Source: an uncultured Dialister sp.
Lineage (GTDB): Bacteria; Bacillota; Negativicutes; Veillonellales; Dialisteraceae
Direction of reading: 5' to 3'
Length of the DNA: 31,570 nt
Assembly (NCBI GenBank): GCA_900543455.1
Contig: UQRR01000014.1
Span: 1 to 31,570 of the forward strand
Part shown: in pieces, positions 1 through 8,538 of the stretch
How the letters are laid out: the number at the start of each line of letters is the position of its first letter
Numbering within the stretch: position 1 is the stretch's first letter
Notes under the pieces: model-generated
Told to the model about the DNA's origin: nothing
What the model saw: only the letters and a program-made list of their open reading frames with translations
The model's database searches: none
Made by a program: the position numbers and the translations under genes

Positions 1-1
1 C

Positions 2-67
2 CCGGAACAGTTCCCGATTACCGAGAACAAACGGATTCAGAAATACAAAGCGAAATTTGCGGCATAA
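2..67 (+). CDS. C-terminal end of an unidentified protein (truncated by window edge)
   Basis: Frame 2 is open from the window edge to a TAA at 65-67 and gives 21 basic residues ending KYKAKFAA. A perfect stem-loop overlaps the stop codon, as expected for a real gene end. The fragment is too short to assign a family, and frame 1 is also open over this stretch, so the coding call itself is tentative. Confidence 0.3.
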   Translation, partial: PEQFPITENKRIQKYKAKFAA

Positions 68-81
68 CAAAATGCCGCAAA
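56..81 (+). terminator. Perfect 10-bp stem-loop over a stop codon, possible terminator
   Basis: TTTGCGGCAT (56-65) pairs perfectly with ATGCCGCAAA (72-81) around a 6-nt loop. No T-run follows, so it would be a weak intrinsic terminator or a 3'-end stabiliser. From here to about 166 I see no gene. Confidence 0.4.
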
Positions 82-166
82 TCCCATGCTGATGCTAAAA
101 CACCAACATGGAATTTACGGCAGTAATTTTTTAGATATTTGCCATGTCTACCTTGACAGGGGCTGA

Positions 167-2662
167 TCACTCCTTTTAAGTGCGCTTTTTTGTTGGGAAA
201 ATGAAATAAGCGCTACAACTTACGAAAATGATAAAATTATGATTAATGGAGCATTATATCAAAAAACTACAGGATATGAAGATACTCTTGTAGAAGACTC
301 AAACGATTTGATACTAAAAGGGCAAACAGTAACAGTTAAAAATAACATAGCTCCATAAAAAGGAGACCAAAAAATAATATACATACCTTCTAAGTGGATA
401 GGAAACATTGAGATATGGAACCACTATTCACCTGATGACGGTTGTTCTGATTGGGAATCAAAAAGAGGATCTTTATCTGCAAATTCAACAGAAACAGAAA
501 TAGAAACATTTAACAAAAATACCGGATATTTTGTTCAGAAAAATATCGATGGAAGTATAACATTATATTATTCAAAAGGAGGAAAAGAAATAACCGAAAG
601 AGATTTAGGAAGCGAAAGCCAAGAAAGATGGGATGAAAACACAGACAGATGTACGGTAACTATAACAACAACCCTTAGCGGAGGAACATATAATCAAGCA
701 GAAAAAAAGGTAACATTAACCAATCTTAGTGATGCAGCCATCACTGTCACGGAAAACAGCTCCCTCACCGGCAAAGCGGGCGTACAAACAACCAAAGCCA
801 TCAACGTCAATACCAATTCCACGCTCACTGCAGCAGGGACAATCAATGCTTAAAGCATTACTGCAGATGCATCTAATATTACCGGAGCCAGCATTACAAG
901 CAACCAAGAATTAATTGCTACCAATGGTTCTACCGTCAGTGCAACAGACACAATTACAACAGAAACATTAGCCATAAAAAGCAATAGTAAAAATTCAAGC
1001 CCAAAACTTAACAACGAATCTAATATTCATAGATGAAAATAGTATATTAGATATATCAAAAGGAACACTAATGATTATAAGAGAAGACGGGGAATGGAGC
1101 TCACCAATGCAAGTAACCGGTAAAATCAAAGCTAAATTTCTGTAAGTAAAGAATGAGAACGGATTTCTCAATAGCATCGGATCAGATACCCATATTACAG
1201 GTGACTTGACCCTTAAACGGAAAAGCCCAGACAGTTTCTTCCGGGGCTGCAAACACAGATGTCATCAATAAAGTACAAATGACCACTGCGTTAAATAATG
1301 CCAAGCCTAAGCTAGGAAAAACATACAGCGCAAGATACGGAATCAACCTAAATACAAATAATGCCGTAGGACTTGGCAATGCTGCTGCGTATACAACTGC
1401 CGACAAAAAAAGAATTTCTCTGTTCGGAGCAGCCAAAACATACTTAAAAGGAGTCAATACAGGCAAAATCTCAGCAACATCCAAAGACCTCATTAATGGT
1501 CCTCAGCTTTATTCTGTACAACAAAGCATTGCCGGATTTGCTTGACCGCATCCAAACAAACAAAAACCAGCTGGAAAGTTTGAAATCCTCCATCAATGCG
1601 AAAAAACAGAATTATCCGGCATTCAAAAGAATCTGAATACCATCAAGGGGACAAAACTTAGTCAGGATATGAGCAACCTCACAACTAACGGAGAAGCCGT
1701 TATCAAGAGCCAAGTCAAAAAAGCCATTCAAAAATTCCAAAAGGATATGGATGTATCCACGGTTCAGACCAATACACAAGAAGCCAAAGTCTCTGGTGCT
1801 ATGAAAGCTAAGCCTACCGAAAGCTACGAACCATCCATCATGCTGGCAGATGCACCGATAGAAGCCACGAACGAACCAGTTAACGCCGTGTCTGCTATTT
1901 CAACGGAAGATGTAGCCGCCAAAGCAGACCTTTCCCAAACAAAGGTAAACCTCGAAAAGAAAGCGACCTTAAACACTATGAATGTTTCTGCATATACAAA
2001 ACAATTATCCAAAGGTCTGGCTACCGGGGAAAGCGCCTACCATGCCCTTCAGAAAGTCAAGGAATACCGCCTCATGCAAGCTAAGGGAAAATTACCTTAA
2101 CCGTAGGAGTAAATGGCGCAGAAACGAAAATAGACGCATCCAAGAAGAATTGGACAGGTATATATTAGTGGACGAAAAAGAAGCTGGCTCTATGGCAAAC
2201 GTAGGATACGTGAACCAGACGCTTTCGATGGAAAGCTCCTATGACAAACTGAACCTCATGAAAAAGGACCTGGAAAAAGATACCAATAAAGGCATCACCA
2301 AAGCCGCTGCCCTGGCAGCATTGAAACCCATTGGCCATGATGAAGAAGACAAGGTATCCTTTGCCATCGGATATGGACATTACAAAGATGGAAATGAAGC
2401 AGCCATCGGTACGTTCTTTAGACCAAGCCAGAATATCTTAATCCACTTAGACGTTACGGCCGGTGTAGGTAAACCAGGCATGAACACAGGGGTAAGCTTT
2501 AAAGTAGGGAAAGGAAGCAGCTATGCATCTATGATCCGTGAACAACTCACAGAAGAAAATGCAGCTATGAGAAATCTGGCCGAAAAACAGGCTGAAAGAA
2601 TTCAGATACAGAAAGAAAAAATCGAATATCTGGAACTCGTGCTGCAAAGCATCCGGTTCTAA
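167..2662 (+). pseudogene. Decayed YadA-type trimeric autotransporter adhesin
   Basis: Remnant of an outer-membrane adhesin. The first part (167-853) is a threonine- and asparagine-rich passenger interrupted by an in-frame TAA at 356-358 and ending at another at 851-853, after which the same frame stays open. An extra A near 1212-1216 shifts the frame where coding resumes with a typical stalk sequence (about 1279-1545). Coiled-coil/stalk sequence follows at 1669-2100, with a NTMNVSAYTKQLS-like motif usual in these stalks. The final frame holds the YadA anchor barrel (about 2290-2515; KAAALAALKP, GYGHYKDGNEAAIG, GVSFKVGKG), then a roughly 40-residue C-terminal coiled coil. No start codon or ESPR-type signal peptide is visible. 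Several stops plus frameshifts mean it cannot make a full-length adhesin; the anchor alone is intact in frame. Confidence 0.85.
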
Positions 2663-2671
2663 TTCCATCAG

Positions 2672-2702
2672 AAAGGAGCCGTCATCTGGCTGCTCCTTTT
2701 TT
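2672..2702 (+). terminator. Intrinsic terminator after the adhesin remnant
   Basis: AAAGGAGCC and GGCTGCTCCTTT form a stem with one bulge, 10 nt past the adhesin stop codon, and run into six T residues. Confidence 0.8.
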
Positions 2703-2720
2703 GTGCAATCAATGCCATTA

Positions 2721-2800
2721 ATTTGCCGTAAATTATCGTAAATTACAGTAAATTACCGTAGAATATCGTAATTTATCGTAAAGTAATGTAAATTACGGCA
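2721..2800. repeat. Eight phased copies of a 10-bp AATTAYCGTA repeat
   Basis: Eight successive decamers, consensus AATTAYCGTA, run from 2721 to 2800 without a gap, each ending GTA or GCA. The unit length is close to one DNA helical turn, so every A/T patch lies on the same face. Iterons, a curved-DNA element or a repressor-binding array are possible; nothing in the sequence decides between them. Confidence 0.75.
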
Positions 2801-2902
2801 TTTGAAATAAGAGAAGAATCTCAAAGAGAGAAAAAAGAAAATTTTCTCATTTTTCTGCAACACTGTTGCAAAACACTTTCGGTTAAAGGAAAAGCGCAAA
2901 GA

Positions 2903-2924
2903 GGCTTTTCTTAAAAGAAAAGCC
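2903..2924. promoter_or_regulatory. Perfect palindrome GGCTTTTC-N6-GAAAAGCC, candidate operator
   Basis: GGCTTTTCTT (2903-2912) and AAGAAAAGCC (2915-2924) are perfect inverted arms about 40 bp upstream of the small frameshifted gene at 2967. The same half-sites recur near 3254 and 8540. It has no T-run on either side, which argues against a terminator. Operator function is inference. Confidence 0.45.
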
Positions 2925-2966
2925 CGCAAAAGCGATTATTTCAAAGTCAGAAAGAAAGGAGACCCT

Positions 2967-3183
2967 ATGAAACAACTTGAAATTCTGGTACTCCCACCAG
3001 GAATGAACGAGGAGGACATGTGCATCATGAAGTTTGAAAAAGAAAGGGAATTTATTGAAATGCCCCCATACCATTACAGAAGAAAGGCTGCAAATGCATC
3101 TTTTTGAAGCCAAATGGGGCTACTTTGGTGGGTGGTATCGCATAAATGGCGGAAGAGAGATGATGGGAAACGCAGAAATGTGA
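2967..3183 (+). pseudogene. Small unknown gene with a one-base frameshift in a C-run
   Basis: An ATG with a good ribosome binding site (AAAGGAG, 2956-2962) opens a 46-codon frame ending at TGA 3105-3107. Removing one C from the C5 run at 3063-3067 joins it to the frame that continues to TGA 3181-3183 and gives a coherent 71-residue acidic protein whose second half is rich in aromatic residues and glycine (WGYFGGWYRINGG). No known domain was recognised and no membrane segment is evident. It could be a functional 46-residue peptide, but the aromatic/glycine-rich part past the shift looks like real coding sequence, so I call it a frameshifted gene. Confidence 0.55.
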
Positions 3184-3199
3184 GCTTGAAAAAGTAACG

Positions 3200-3230
3200 A
3201 AAGGGAAGCAGCAAAAGCTACTTCCCTTTA
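3200..3230 (+). terminator. Probable terminator after the small frameshifted gene
   Basis: AAAGGGAAGCAGC (3200-3212) pairs with GCTACTTCCCTTT (3217-3229) with one mismatch and an AAAA loop. It starts 16 nt past the stop codon. The following sequence is only moderately T-rich. Confidence 0.6.
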
Positions 3231-3253
3231 ATTTATCTAAAAAGTCGGGGATC

Positions 3254-3274
3254 GGCTTTTCATCAATGAAAAGC
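3254..3274. promoter_or_regulatory. Second copy of the GGCTTTTC-N6-GAAAAGC palindrome
   Basis: GGCTTTTC (3254-3261) and GAAAAGC (3268-3274) are separated by 6 nt, the same geometry as the copy at 2903. It lies 38 bp upstream of the metallopeptidase start and is flanked by CGGG/CCCG, which could extend it into a longer stem. Confidence 0.4.
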
Positions 3275-3311
3275 GTGTCCCGTTGTCTTTATTTTAAAAG
3301 GAGGTGAAACC

Positions 3312-4025
3312 ATGAACAAAAAAGCAATCATTTCCATCATGACAGCACTCACTCTGTCAGGATATACAGGATATATATCTCCCAGAAGCACCCACACCAT
3401 TGTGGATAATCATCCAGAAATGGAAAAACAGGGAAAAGAAGTGATGGAACAGGTGGAAAGCTACATGAAAGACAAATACCAAGTGTCATTAAACGAAGAG
3501 ATGACCATTGTCAACACATATGACTACGGGAAAGATGTAGAAACATACAAGCTAAAAAAGACGCAGCCTATGCAGTCAAATACTCTGCCGCTGTTTCTGT
3601 TCCGGATAGGAATCTCATCATTCTCAACATGCAAATCGTAACACCTGAAAGCCTATCGATTCGTTCTGACCCATGAACTGGTCCATAAGTACCAGGCCAT
3701 CAAGGCAAAAGAAGAACAGACGACCATGAACAAAAATGTGGGTCTGGCAGAAGGAATGGCCGACATCATTGCACAAGACTTGACGAGCATCTGTTTGGAA
3801 TCCAAGGACAAAGACATCTCAAGAAATGAGCTGGCAACACCCGAAGACTTCAAAAAAGCAGTCAAAACCTATGGCGAAACCAAAGTCTATGAACAAGCAA
3901 CGTATGAAGCAAAGATGTACAAGAAAAAACATCCCAAAGCTTATATGAAGAATAAAAAAGAACCGGATATATCCGATTCTTTTTTGAAAAGCTTCTTTTG
4001 CTGCAAAAGCAAAGAAAACACCTAA
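3312..4025 (+). pseudogene. Frameshifted HExxH metallopeptidase, probable former lipoprotein
   Basis: Translation starts at ATG 3312 after AAAAGGAGGTG. The first 20 residues form a signal peptide ending TLSGY; a lipoprotein box would read LSGC, so the tyrosine codon TAT at 3363-3365 may be a mutated cysteine codon. One missing A in the run at 3554-3559 and one extra base near 3650-3657 break the frame. Restoring both gives a single protein of about 238 residues with THELVHKY at 3669-3692 (zinc motif HELVH) and, 22 residues later, AEGMAD, whose glutamate fits the third zinc ligand of gluzincins. The frame then runs to TAA 4023-4025. The substrate is unknown. It overlaps the convergent membrane-protein gene by 4 nt. 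Loss of the putative lipobox cysteine and two frameshifts point to decay. Confidence 0.7.
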
Positions 4026-4894
4026 TAACGGAAACGTCCATCATATAAACCGCTGCTGTACCCTGCCTGATGCCCATCAGAATAAGCCTTTTTAACTGCC
4101 GCATCCATCTCTCGATGGAGCAGATTCATCTGCTTTTGACGATTGACCTCGTTGATATAGAGCTGACAGGCACCAGCGAACGAATCCGCTTGGAAACCAG
4201 ACAAATAGGAAATCAGGCGAGAACAAGCATGGACATTCTGAAAATCAGGAGAAAGGAAATTAATGGGAGCAAGACGCTCAAAAAAAGCAGTGCGAAGCGA
4301 CCTGATTTCCTGCGCCATCGAGGAAGAGAGAGACTCAAAAGCTTCATTACGAATGATCTCAGGATTCACATGATCCTTTTTGAACAAGTCACGAGTTGCC
4401 TCGACATGGGAAAGAGCCTCTGTCACTTTCTTATAGTCGGCTGAATGGGAATGGGAGCGAAGGAAGAGCCAACCCAAAAGAACAAAAAGAGAAAGAGCGG
4501 CTTGAATGATTCCGCGCATCAGAAAAATAGAGCCATAAGAAGCAAATTCGAAATAAACAATGGAATCATAAAGGAAGTAAAGGGAACCAAGAATGATGCC
4601 CCAATTCAGATAGAAAAAATACTTAGGTCGATTCGCAATCAATTGAGATTTAAAACGAGAAAGATTTGCAATCTGGGCATCCAGTTCATCAAACGTAGGA
4701 TACTCTTCTATGCACTTGACGTACTCGTTATTGAATTTATGAAATGAAGCCGTCTCCAGCTGATTCTCTGAAGCAAAAGAATCATGCAGAACCCTCAAAG
4801 CTTGAATCAGCTCTTCCCGGGAACGAGGCGGCTCACCATGAGCAGGGCAGGCGTAAGAGCCCAGAAAATTGGACGGCAAGGATGAATAAGCCAA
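4022..4894 (-). CDS. Two-TM membrane protein of unknown function
   Basis: A 290-residue intact frame on the minus strand. It starts at TTG 4894, supported by AAAGGAG nine bases upstream. Residues 30-90 look helical and charged, followed by two hydrophobic segments at about 92-114 and 121-146. A long soluble C-terminal part follows with coiled-coil character, ending in a glycine- and tyrosine-rich tail (GYSSGLYDGRFRY). I do not recognise the family. It is one of the few undamaged genes in this accessory stretch and is convergent with the broken metallopeptidase, overlapping its end by 4 nt. The rare start codon suggests low expression. Confidence 0.7.
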   Translation of the reverse strand: MAYSSLPSNFLGSYACPAHGEPPRSREELIQALRVLHDSFASENQLETASFHKFNNEYVKCIEEYPTFDELDAQIANLSRFKSQLIANRPKYFFYLNWGIILGSLYFLYDSIVYFEFASYGSIFLMRGIIQAALSLFVLLGWLFLRSHSHSADYKKVTEALSHVEATRDLFKKDHVNPEIIRNEAFESLSSSMAQEIRSLRTAFFERLAPINFLSPDFQNVHACSRLISYLSGFQADSFAGACQLYINEVNRQKQMNLLHREMDAAVKKAYSDGHQAGYSSGLYDGRFRY

Positions 4895-5064
4895 AAATAC
4901 ACACTCCTTTCAGAAAAATAATCGTCTTTTTCTTATTATAAAGATGAAAGAAGAAAACAGGCAATAGAAAGAAAAAGAAAAAAAGAAAGAAATTAAAGCA
5001 AATTTCTGAGAGGTAGAGTAAAATAGGAAATAGAAATAGAAAAACAAAAGTAAAGGAGAGAAAT

Positions 5065-5964
5065 ATGACAGAAAAGAATTTTGATACTATGAAACCGATG
5101 ACAAGAATAACTTACCGCGTAAGGCTCATCGACTTAAAGGAGGAACTGGGATATGATGTTCCCATCATGAGTGGGATTGCAGGAATCGATCAGCTGACTT
5201 ATAAAGAATATGAAGAAGGAATCATGGATAGAAGCAGCCTGCCCGTCTTTAAGCGATTAAGCTATTTAACCGGCCTTTCCATGGACTATCTACTGGGAAT
5301 CACAGATATCCCGGATGCCTATAAACCGGGCGATGGCTACATGGACTTTGATATCTCAGACAGGGTAAGGGGCTGTCAGACTGAATTATGCCATGTCAAT
5401 CAAGAAAGCCGCTACCTTGATCAATATGGAAGAAGTGCCATTCCGCTACCGGGAAGTCAAATCATACAACCAGTCATTTTCTCCCATGGAGCTTGTAAAG
5501 CTGGCAAGAATCTACGAAACATCCGTAGACTATCTGGCACGCATCACAGATGATGACAGACCCAATATGAAAGAACACTGCTGCACAAAGCTCCTCACAG
5601 AAGAACAAATAGAGAAAGTGAAAGAACGAATCATCAAGCTCTGTCCTACGCCGGTACCAAGAACCCCCATTGAAAAAAATACGCCAACCGGGTGATTGAA
5701 CTTCGAGAAGAAAACGGAGCAAGCAGGGAAGATATTGCAAGACTTCTGGGAATTGTCCCCAGTGAATATAAAGAAATGGAAGAAGCCCCCACACTGATGA
5801 AGGCAAGAGAACTGAAGCTTCTTGCAGATCTCTACAACGTATCCCTTGACTACCTCATGGGACGAACCGACATCCGAAACTACATTACGAAGAAAAATGG
5901 AGATACGGTCAGGAAAAGAACCGGAAACCAAGAAAATAAAAACAAAACGAACAAACTTATGTAA
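5065..5964 (+). pseudogene. Three tandem Xre/Cro-type HTH modules, split by two homopolymer frameshifts
   Basis: ATG 5065 follows AAGGAGAG. The first frame holds one module ending LTGLSMDYLLGITD. Removing one G from the G4 run at 5369-5372 restores the frame through a second module (ending ARIYETSVDYLARITD). Adding one A to the A7 run at 5673-5679 continues into a third (RVIELREENGASREDIARLLG ... DLYNVSLDYLMGRTD, 5686-5870). Each module ends in the LaxxYxxSxDYLxGxTD signature of SinR/phage-repressor-like HTH proteins, and the third has the clearest recognition-helix region. The repaired product would be about 300 residues, much longer than usual single-HTH regulators. Alternatively these were once three adjacent genes, but modules 2 and 3 lack well-placed ribosome binding sites (module 3 could start at GTG 5692). 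DNA binding is inferred from family resemblance; targets are unknown. Confidence 0.65.
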
Positions 5965-5987
5965 ATGCAAAGAAAGGAGAAACCCCA

Positions 5988-6521
5988 ATGATTGGAGATA
6001 TTTTATTTGGCGCTTTTATGGGAGCCTTGATGTTCCTGCCCATCATGTTCATGATTTTTTACTGGGGCGGGCTTGCCGTAATGAGCTTTATTGGCGCACA
6101 TGCCATTTTCTTCACCGTATGCATTCTGCTCTGGCTGACCAAAATCGCTATTAAGAAAAAAAGCAAGGATAAAAAAGTCGCTGAAGAACGAAAAGTTCGA
6201 GAAGAAAAACACATCACGCCGCATTACACAGCACCCACTGTCACCCGGACAATTGATGTGACTCCGCCTCCCATCAAACCGATGACAGAGCATCCTCGTC
6301 TTGCCCCTAAAGAACCAAGGAAAGATCCTCCCTATGTTCCCCGGAAAGTAGCTACGATTGCTCCGATTCGGGCAAAAAACCGTCCAAGAACAACCATTCA
6401 CGTCGCACCTTCTCCTAAAGAGAAGAGCAAAGCTACCCCAAAAGAGACCATGGGACAGGCCATTTTGGATAACAAACAGCAAAGCGTAGACTTCAAAGCT
6501 GAAAAATTTTATTATCCATAA
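5988..6521 (+). CDS. Small membrane protein with proline-rich cytoplasmic tail
   Basis: A 177-residue intact gene with a strong ribosome binding site (AAAGGAG, 8 bases before ATG). Two hydrophobic segments at about residues 4-26 and 28-52 are followed by a lysine-rich stretch and a long, probably disordered tail rich in proline, threonine and lysine (for example VTPPPIKP, RKDPPYVPRK). The positive stretch right after the second segment suggests a cytoplasmic tail. No family recognised. It lies 24 bp downstream of the triple-HTH gene and may be cotranscribed with it. An intrinsic terminator follows. Confidence 0.65.
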   Translation: MIGDILFGAFMGALMFLPIMFMIFYWGGLAVMSFIGAHAIFFTVCILLWLTKIAIKKKSKDKKVAEERKVREEKHITPHYTAPTVTRTIDVTPPPIKPMTEHPRLAPKEPRKDPPYVPRKVATIAPIRAKNRPRTTIHVAPSPKEKSKATPKETMGQAILDNKQQSVDFKAEKFYYP

Positions 6522-6530
6522 TAAATTAAA

Positions 6531-6578
6531 AAAACCTGCCAAAGACTTGAGAAAGTCATCGACAGGTTCTTTTTATTT
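6531..6578. terminator. Terminator shared by converging genes
   Basis: AACCTG (6533-6538) pairs with CAGGTT (6563-6568), and GACTT with AAGTC inside. A T-run follows on the plus strand; on the minus strand the sequence ends in TTTTTTT, so it can serve both directions. Confidence 0.7.
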
Positions 6579-6830
6579 CATGCATAAACGAAAGGTTTGC
6601 TGCGCGACTTCATAAAAGCGAGGGAAGCCTTTCATACAAAGAGCGCCCAGCGCTTCGATGAGCGCGGCCAGCCAGAAAACTGCAAAAAAGAAGAAGTGCT
6701 TATCCATAAACATCATAAACACAAGGAATACCGCCAACCGAATACCGGCTTCCACCGTATTCCCGGATAAAATGCGATGGACGGAAAGGAAACCCAAAAA
6801 GATGGCAAGCCATACATACAGTCGTTTCAT
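6573..6830 (-). CDS. TM2-like small membrane protein
   Basis: 85 residues with two hydrophobic segments. The N-terminal part, WLAIFLGFLSVHRILSGN, resembles the TM2 domain signature (FLGxxGxHRFYxG) with conservative departures. A second segment is very phenylalanine-rich (about residues 33-60). The start at 6830 has AGGGGG upstream and overlaps the stop of the upstream bPH-domain gene by 4 nt (ATGA type), so the two are probably translationally coupled. Molecular function of TM2 proteins in bacteria is poorly known. Confidence 0.6.
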   Translation of the reverse strand: MKRLYVWLAIFLGFLSVHRILSGNTVEAGIRLAVFLVFMMFMDKHFFFFAVFWLAALIEALGALCMKGFPRFYEVAQQTFRLCMK

Positions 6831-7256
6831 AAGGAACCCCCTTCAATCCAAAGCTGCAGGGAATCTCGATGAGATTTGGGATTCCGAACATATCTATAGG
6901 TAAAGGAATGACCATCTCTCGAATAGAAGGTCAGATCTCCATAATGGAGAATACTACCAAAAAATCCCTGCTTGCAGGAAACCAGAGCCAGATTGTCGCG
7001 TTCCATTTTCTCTTTGTCAGGAGAACTGCTCTGGACTGGAAAGAACGTTGCCGGATATGAGACAAAAATCTCGAAAGTATTTAATAATACGTCAAATGGG
7101 AAGAAAAACAAGGAGGAGGATGCCAAAGAAAGGAATATACAAGGAAGCAAGAAAAATCAGAGAAAGACTTACCCACAAGGAAAATCCATGTTCCAGCGGT
7201 TCATACAGGCAAATTCCCATAAAGAAAATAATCAGACCACCCACAAAGGTGGACAT
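6827..7256 (-). pseudogene. Membrane protein with bacterial PH (bPH2-like) domain, frameshifted
   Basis: Two minus-strand frames complement each other. The upstream one (from ATG 7256; MSTFVGG) encodes two hydrophobic segments and stops at 7092. The downstream one continues from about 7110 to 6827 with DVLLNTFEIFVSY, then GFFGSILHYGDLTFYSRDG and YRYVRNPKSHRDSL, matching the bPH2 layout (two TM segments, then a strand-rich domain ending in FRYVRNPEE-like sequence). The junction lies in a T-rich run near 7095-7110, so a one-base indel explains the break. The repaired protein is about 140 residues. The stop overlaps the TM2-like gene start. The exact N-terminus is uncertain because the upstream phosphoribosyltransferase frame reads into it. 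Confidence 0.55.
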
Positions 7257-8503
7257 ATGCCCCTGGGGAGCGCTTAAATCCGTGGAAAGTAGAGAAATTC
7301 CTTGCAAAACCGAGGAAAATGGATGCAAAGATATCTGCTGCTGCTCACGATTAGAAGTCAGTAAACGCCACAGCTGCATAGAAGGAGGAACGGTATCCCC
7401 TAAACTATAGACAAAATCATCAAAAGACGCGAAATGAAAATCAACAAAAAAGCAGAACGGGTCTGCGAAAAAGAAATTGCATGAAAAGCTAAATCTGCTG
7501 AATATTCCAAATGGGAAAGGTTGTTACTGACAAAATAAATAAAAGGTTCATAAACCTGTATTCTGCACTTGGCAAGAAGCCCCAAGAAAAGCCAGTCCTG
7601 CCCATGGTCTAAATGCTTGGCCAAAATCATGGAAGAATCAGGAATAGAAAAGCGCTGCTGTAATTGGGTATAAACATCTGCATTAGAAACAACCACGCAA
7701 AAAGGAATTTTCTTAGTACGAAGCAAATGAAAAAAAGAAACAGCTGGCGGAGTATCCCATGAACTATCCCATTCCGTAAAATCAAAAAGAAAAGCAGGAC
7801 GGACCTTACTAAATAAATCCTTTGTATGAAGCCTACTGCCAACAGCAAAACAAGCCACATGACTAGTATATGGAGCTAATTTTTCAAAACAGCCAAAGAA
7901 AGAATTGCCGGAAATGGTTAAATCATCCAGCAATAGAACATTTCTACCTTGAATCAGTTCAGGATGTTTCACTTGCCCGAATCTATTGTATCTGATAAAT
8001 ATCGAGGACCTTTTACCGTATGCAGCGAAACAATAGACTTTGTACGTACCAGACAAGAAGACGCATCAATCAAATGAAGACTTTCTCCTGTAAGCTCCAT
8101 AACGCGGGAAATCAACCGATACACGGAAGACTGACCGGCTTTTTCAACCATAGAAGGAGGAACTGCAGCCAAAGCAACGCCAGGCACCAATTCCTGACAC
8201 AAAAAATATGCCACTAAATCAACAATTGTATGGTCATTTTTCTCAAATGAATAGACGAACTCCGAGGAACGCAAATCATGAAACCCTTTATTGAAAGGGA
8301 TATACTCACACAGATAAAAACATTGAGCAGTGGCATCTTTCACATGCCGGAAAAAGGCCGAACGCTCCTGGGCAGGGAATTCAGCCATATAATCATCATA
8401 TTGCTTCAAAATCCTAGGATAATCTTTCCATGGAATAGACGCTCTTTTTTATAGAAGTAGGGACGGAACAAAACAATTGCGTATATTTTCCAAAAAACTT
8501 CAT
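7257..8503 (-). pseudogene. Phosphoribosyltransferase-fold protein broken by three frameshifts
   Basis: The best start is ATG 8503 on the minus strand, preceded by a GGGGGGAA purine run. Three one-base homopolymer changes split the frame: one extra base in the run at 8445-8450, one missing in the run at 8011-8014, one missing in the run at 7446-7451. Repaired, it reads through a helical N-terminal part (KDYPRILKQYDDYMAEFP; VDLVAYFLCQELVPGVALAAVP), then NVLLLDDLTISG (7904-7939), which fits the PRPP-binding loop of type I phosphoribosyltransferases (hydrophobic, DD, then TTG-like; here TISG). A long C-terminal region follows, with no visible stop before the bPH gene, so the true 3' end is uncertain. 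ComF-like proteins share this loop. The substrate cannot be told, and a regulatory or nucleotide-linked role is possible. Confidence 0.6.
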
Positions 8504-8538
8504 TGATACATTCCCCCCAAAAACATATAAACTCCGAA

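Noticed and set aside
2721..2800. CRISPR array
   Set aside because: The 10-bp units are contiguous with no unique spacers, and no cas gene is present.
4070..4747. Plus-strand basic frames opposite the two-TM membrane gene
   Set aside because: Low-complexity lysine/arginine-rich shadows of the minus-strand gene, without ribosome binding sites.
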